Source: Dechloromonas sp. (lineage in GTDB: Bacteria > Pseudomonadota > Gammaproteobacteria > Burkholderiales > Rhodocyclaceae). Taken from it: a stretch of 64,000 bases of DNA. The stretch is taken from positions 186,001 through 250,000 of the forward strand of contig JAQUAX010000001.1 of assembly GCA_028687035.1 (NCBI GenBank). Direction: 5' to 3'. Under the pieces are notes generated by a model. The model was not told where the DNA came from, made no database searches, and saw nothing but the letters and a program-made list of their open reading frames with translations. The position numbers were made by a program, and so were the translations under genes. Positions 63,496 to 64,000 of the stretch are shown in pieces (positions within the stretch are counted from its first letter, which is position 1; every line of letters starts with the position of its first letter).

Positions 63496-64000
63496 TCAGG
63501 CGTATTTGCAGAGGATCACGGCGGAAGCCTTGAACACCGCGCAGGCCTGGCCGCCGACGGCGAGGCCGAGCTTGCCGACGCTCTCGTGGGTGACCACGGC
63601 GCACACCGACTTGCCGCTCTTCATCATCAGCGTGACTTCGGAATTGACCGGGCCTTCGTGGATGCGGGTGATCTCGCCCCACAGGTGGTTGCGCGCGGTG
63701 GTCCGGATGTTCGGGTCGTTGAGCAGCAGCACCGACGACGACTTGACCAGCGCGCTGATCTCGCCGCCTATCGTCAGGCCGAGGGCGTCGGCCGAGTCGC
63801 GGGTGATCACCGCGACGATCTCGTTGTCGTCATCCAGCTTCAGGCGCACCTCGAAATCGACGTGGCCCTCGCGCAGCCCGACGATGTGGCCGGCGAACTG
63901 GTTGCGCGCGCTGGTCTTCATCGACAGCCGCTTCAACAGCTGGCGGAACTGCTGAAAATCGCCGGCCTCGCCGTCGTTCATGCTGGCCGTCAGGCGGTCG
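63496..64000 (-). CDS. modE: ModE-type molybdate regulator, 3' part
   Basis: The frame is open to the right edge, so the 5' end lies beyond the window. The visible part holds two tandem Mop/TOBE domains (SARNQFAGHIVGLREGHVDF; TTARNHLWGEITRIHEGPV) preceded by a helical linker (FQQFRQLLKRLSMKT), as in E. coli ModE downstream of its winged-helix domain. With molybdate bound, ModE represses modABC and activates Mo-enzyme genes. It heads the operon, 12 bases before the 62-aa gene. A stand-alone molbindin would start at 63981, but the open frame upstream argues for the C-terminal part of a full ModE. Confidence 0.82.
   Translation of the reverse strand, partial: DRLTASMNDGEAGDFQQFRQLLKRLSMKTSARNQFAGHIVGLREGHVDFEVRLKLDDDNEIVAVITRDSADALGLTIGGEISALVKSSSVLLLNDPNIRTTARNHLWGEITRIHEGPVNSEVTLMMKSGKSVCAVVTHESVGKLGLAVGGQACAVFKASAVILCKYA

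Overview
The window is a dense, GC-rich chromosome segment without rRNA, tRNA, IS elements or CRISPR. The gene content (RegB/RegA, CcoG, Sco1 and PCuAC, a mod operon carrying a NifX-like protein, rluD-pgeF divergent from bamD, many hybrid kinases and c-di-GMP enzymes) suggests a respiratory, metabolically versatile betaproteobacterium. Rhodocyclales (Azospira/Dechloromonas-like) is my best guess, by inference only.

Region by region: 0-6 kb holds a methyltransferase, a flavin-reductase-like protein, a PAS-rich hybrid histidine kinase and a coupled REC-PAS-GGDEF cyclase. 6-6.7 kb holds infA and a cold-shock gene with a long leader. 6.7-15 kb holds two very large hybrid kinases, a TlpA-like thioredoxin and a divergently transcribed orphan LivK-type binding lipoprotein. 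15-16.5 kb is a copper/cytochrome-oxidase assembly set. 16.5-20.6 kb has hemerythrin coupled to a GGDEF-EAL protein, then the redox system RegB/RegA. 20.7-27.6 kb is a close-packed housekeeping block (aminopeptidase, lipase-like protein, dnaQ, rnhA, methyltransferase, gloB). 27.5-35 kb holds a DUF748 envelope protein, rmuC, a DUF3293 protein and a Ser/Thr kinase-HDOD-GAF gene with a one-base frameshift. 35-44.5 kb holds bamD, rluD, pgeF, ccoG, a MocR regulator, parC and an NSS transporter.

The most interesting region is 44.5-52.7 kb. Two small genes encode peptides with a near-identical double-glycine leader and extremely hydrophobic glycine-zipper cores. Across an AT-rich divergent intergenic region lies a complete dedicated export line: HlyD-type adaptor, C39-peptidase ABC transporter with an intact catalytic triad, and TolC-type channel. 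A B12-binding radical SAM gene lies downstream of the peptide genes, behind a probable terminator. The layout resembles the glycine-zipper two-peptide bacteriocin system CdzC/CdzD of Caulobacter; no immunity gene is evident.

52.8-58.8 kb holds an unrecognised 321-aa protein, tandem YceI proteins with cytochrome b561 and a LigB-like dioxygenase divergent from a LysR regulator, two orphan small proteins and a SIMPL-domain protein. 58.8-64 kb is a molybdate operon read leftward: modE (cut by the window edge), a 62-aa CC-motif protein, two tandem modA genes, modD, a NifX-like gene, modB and modC.
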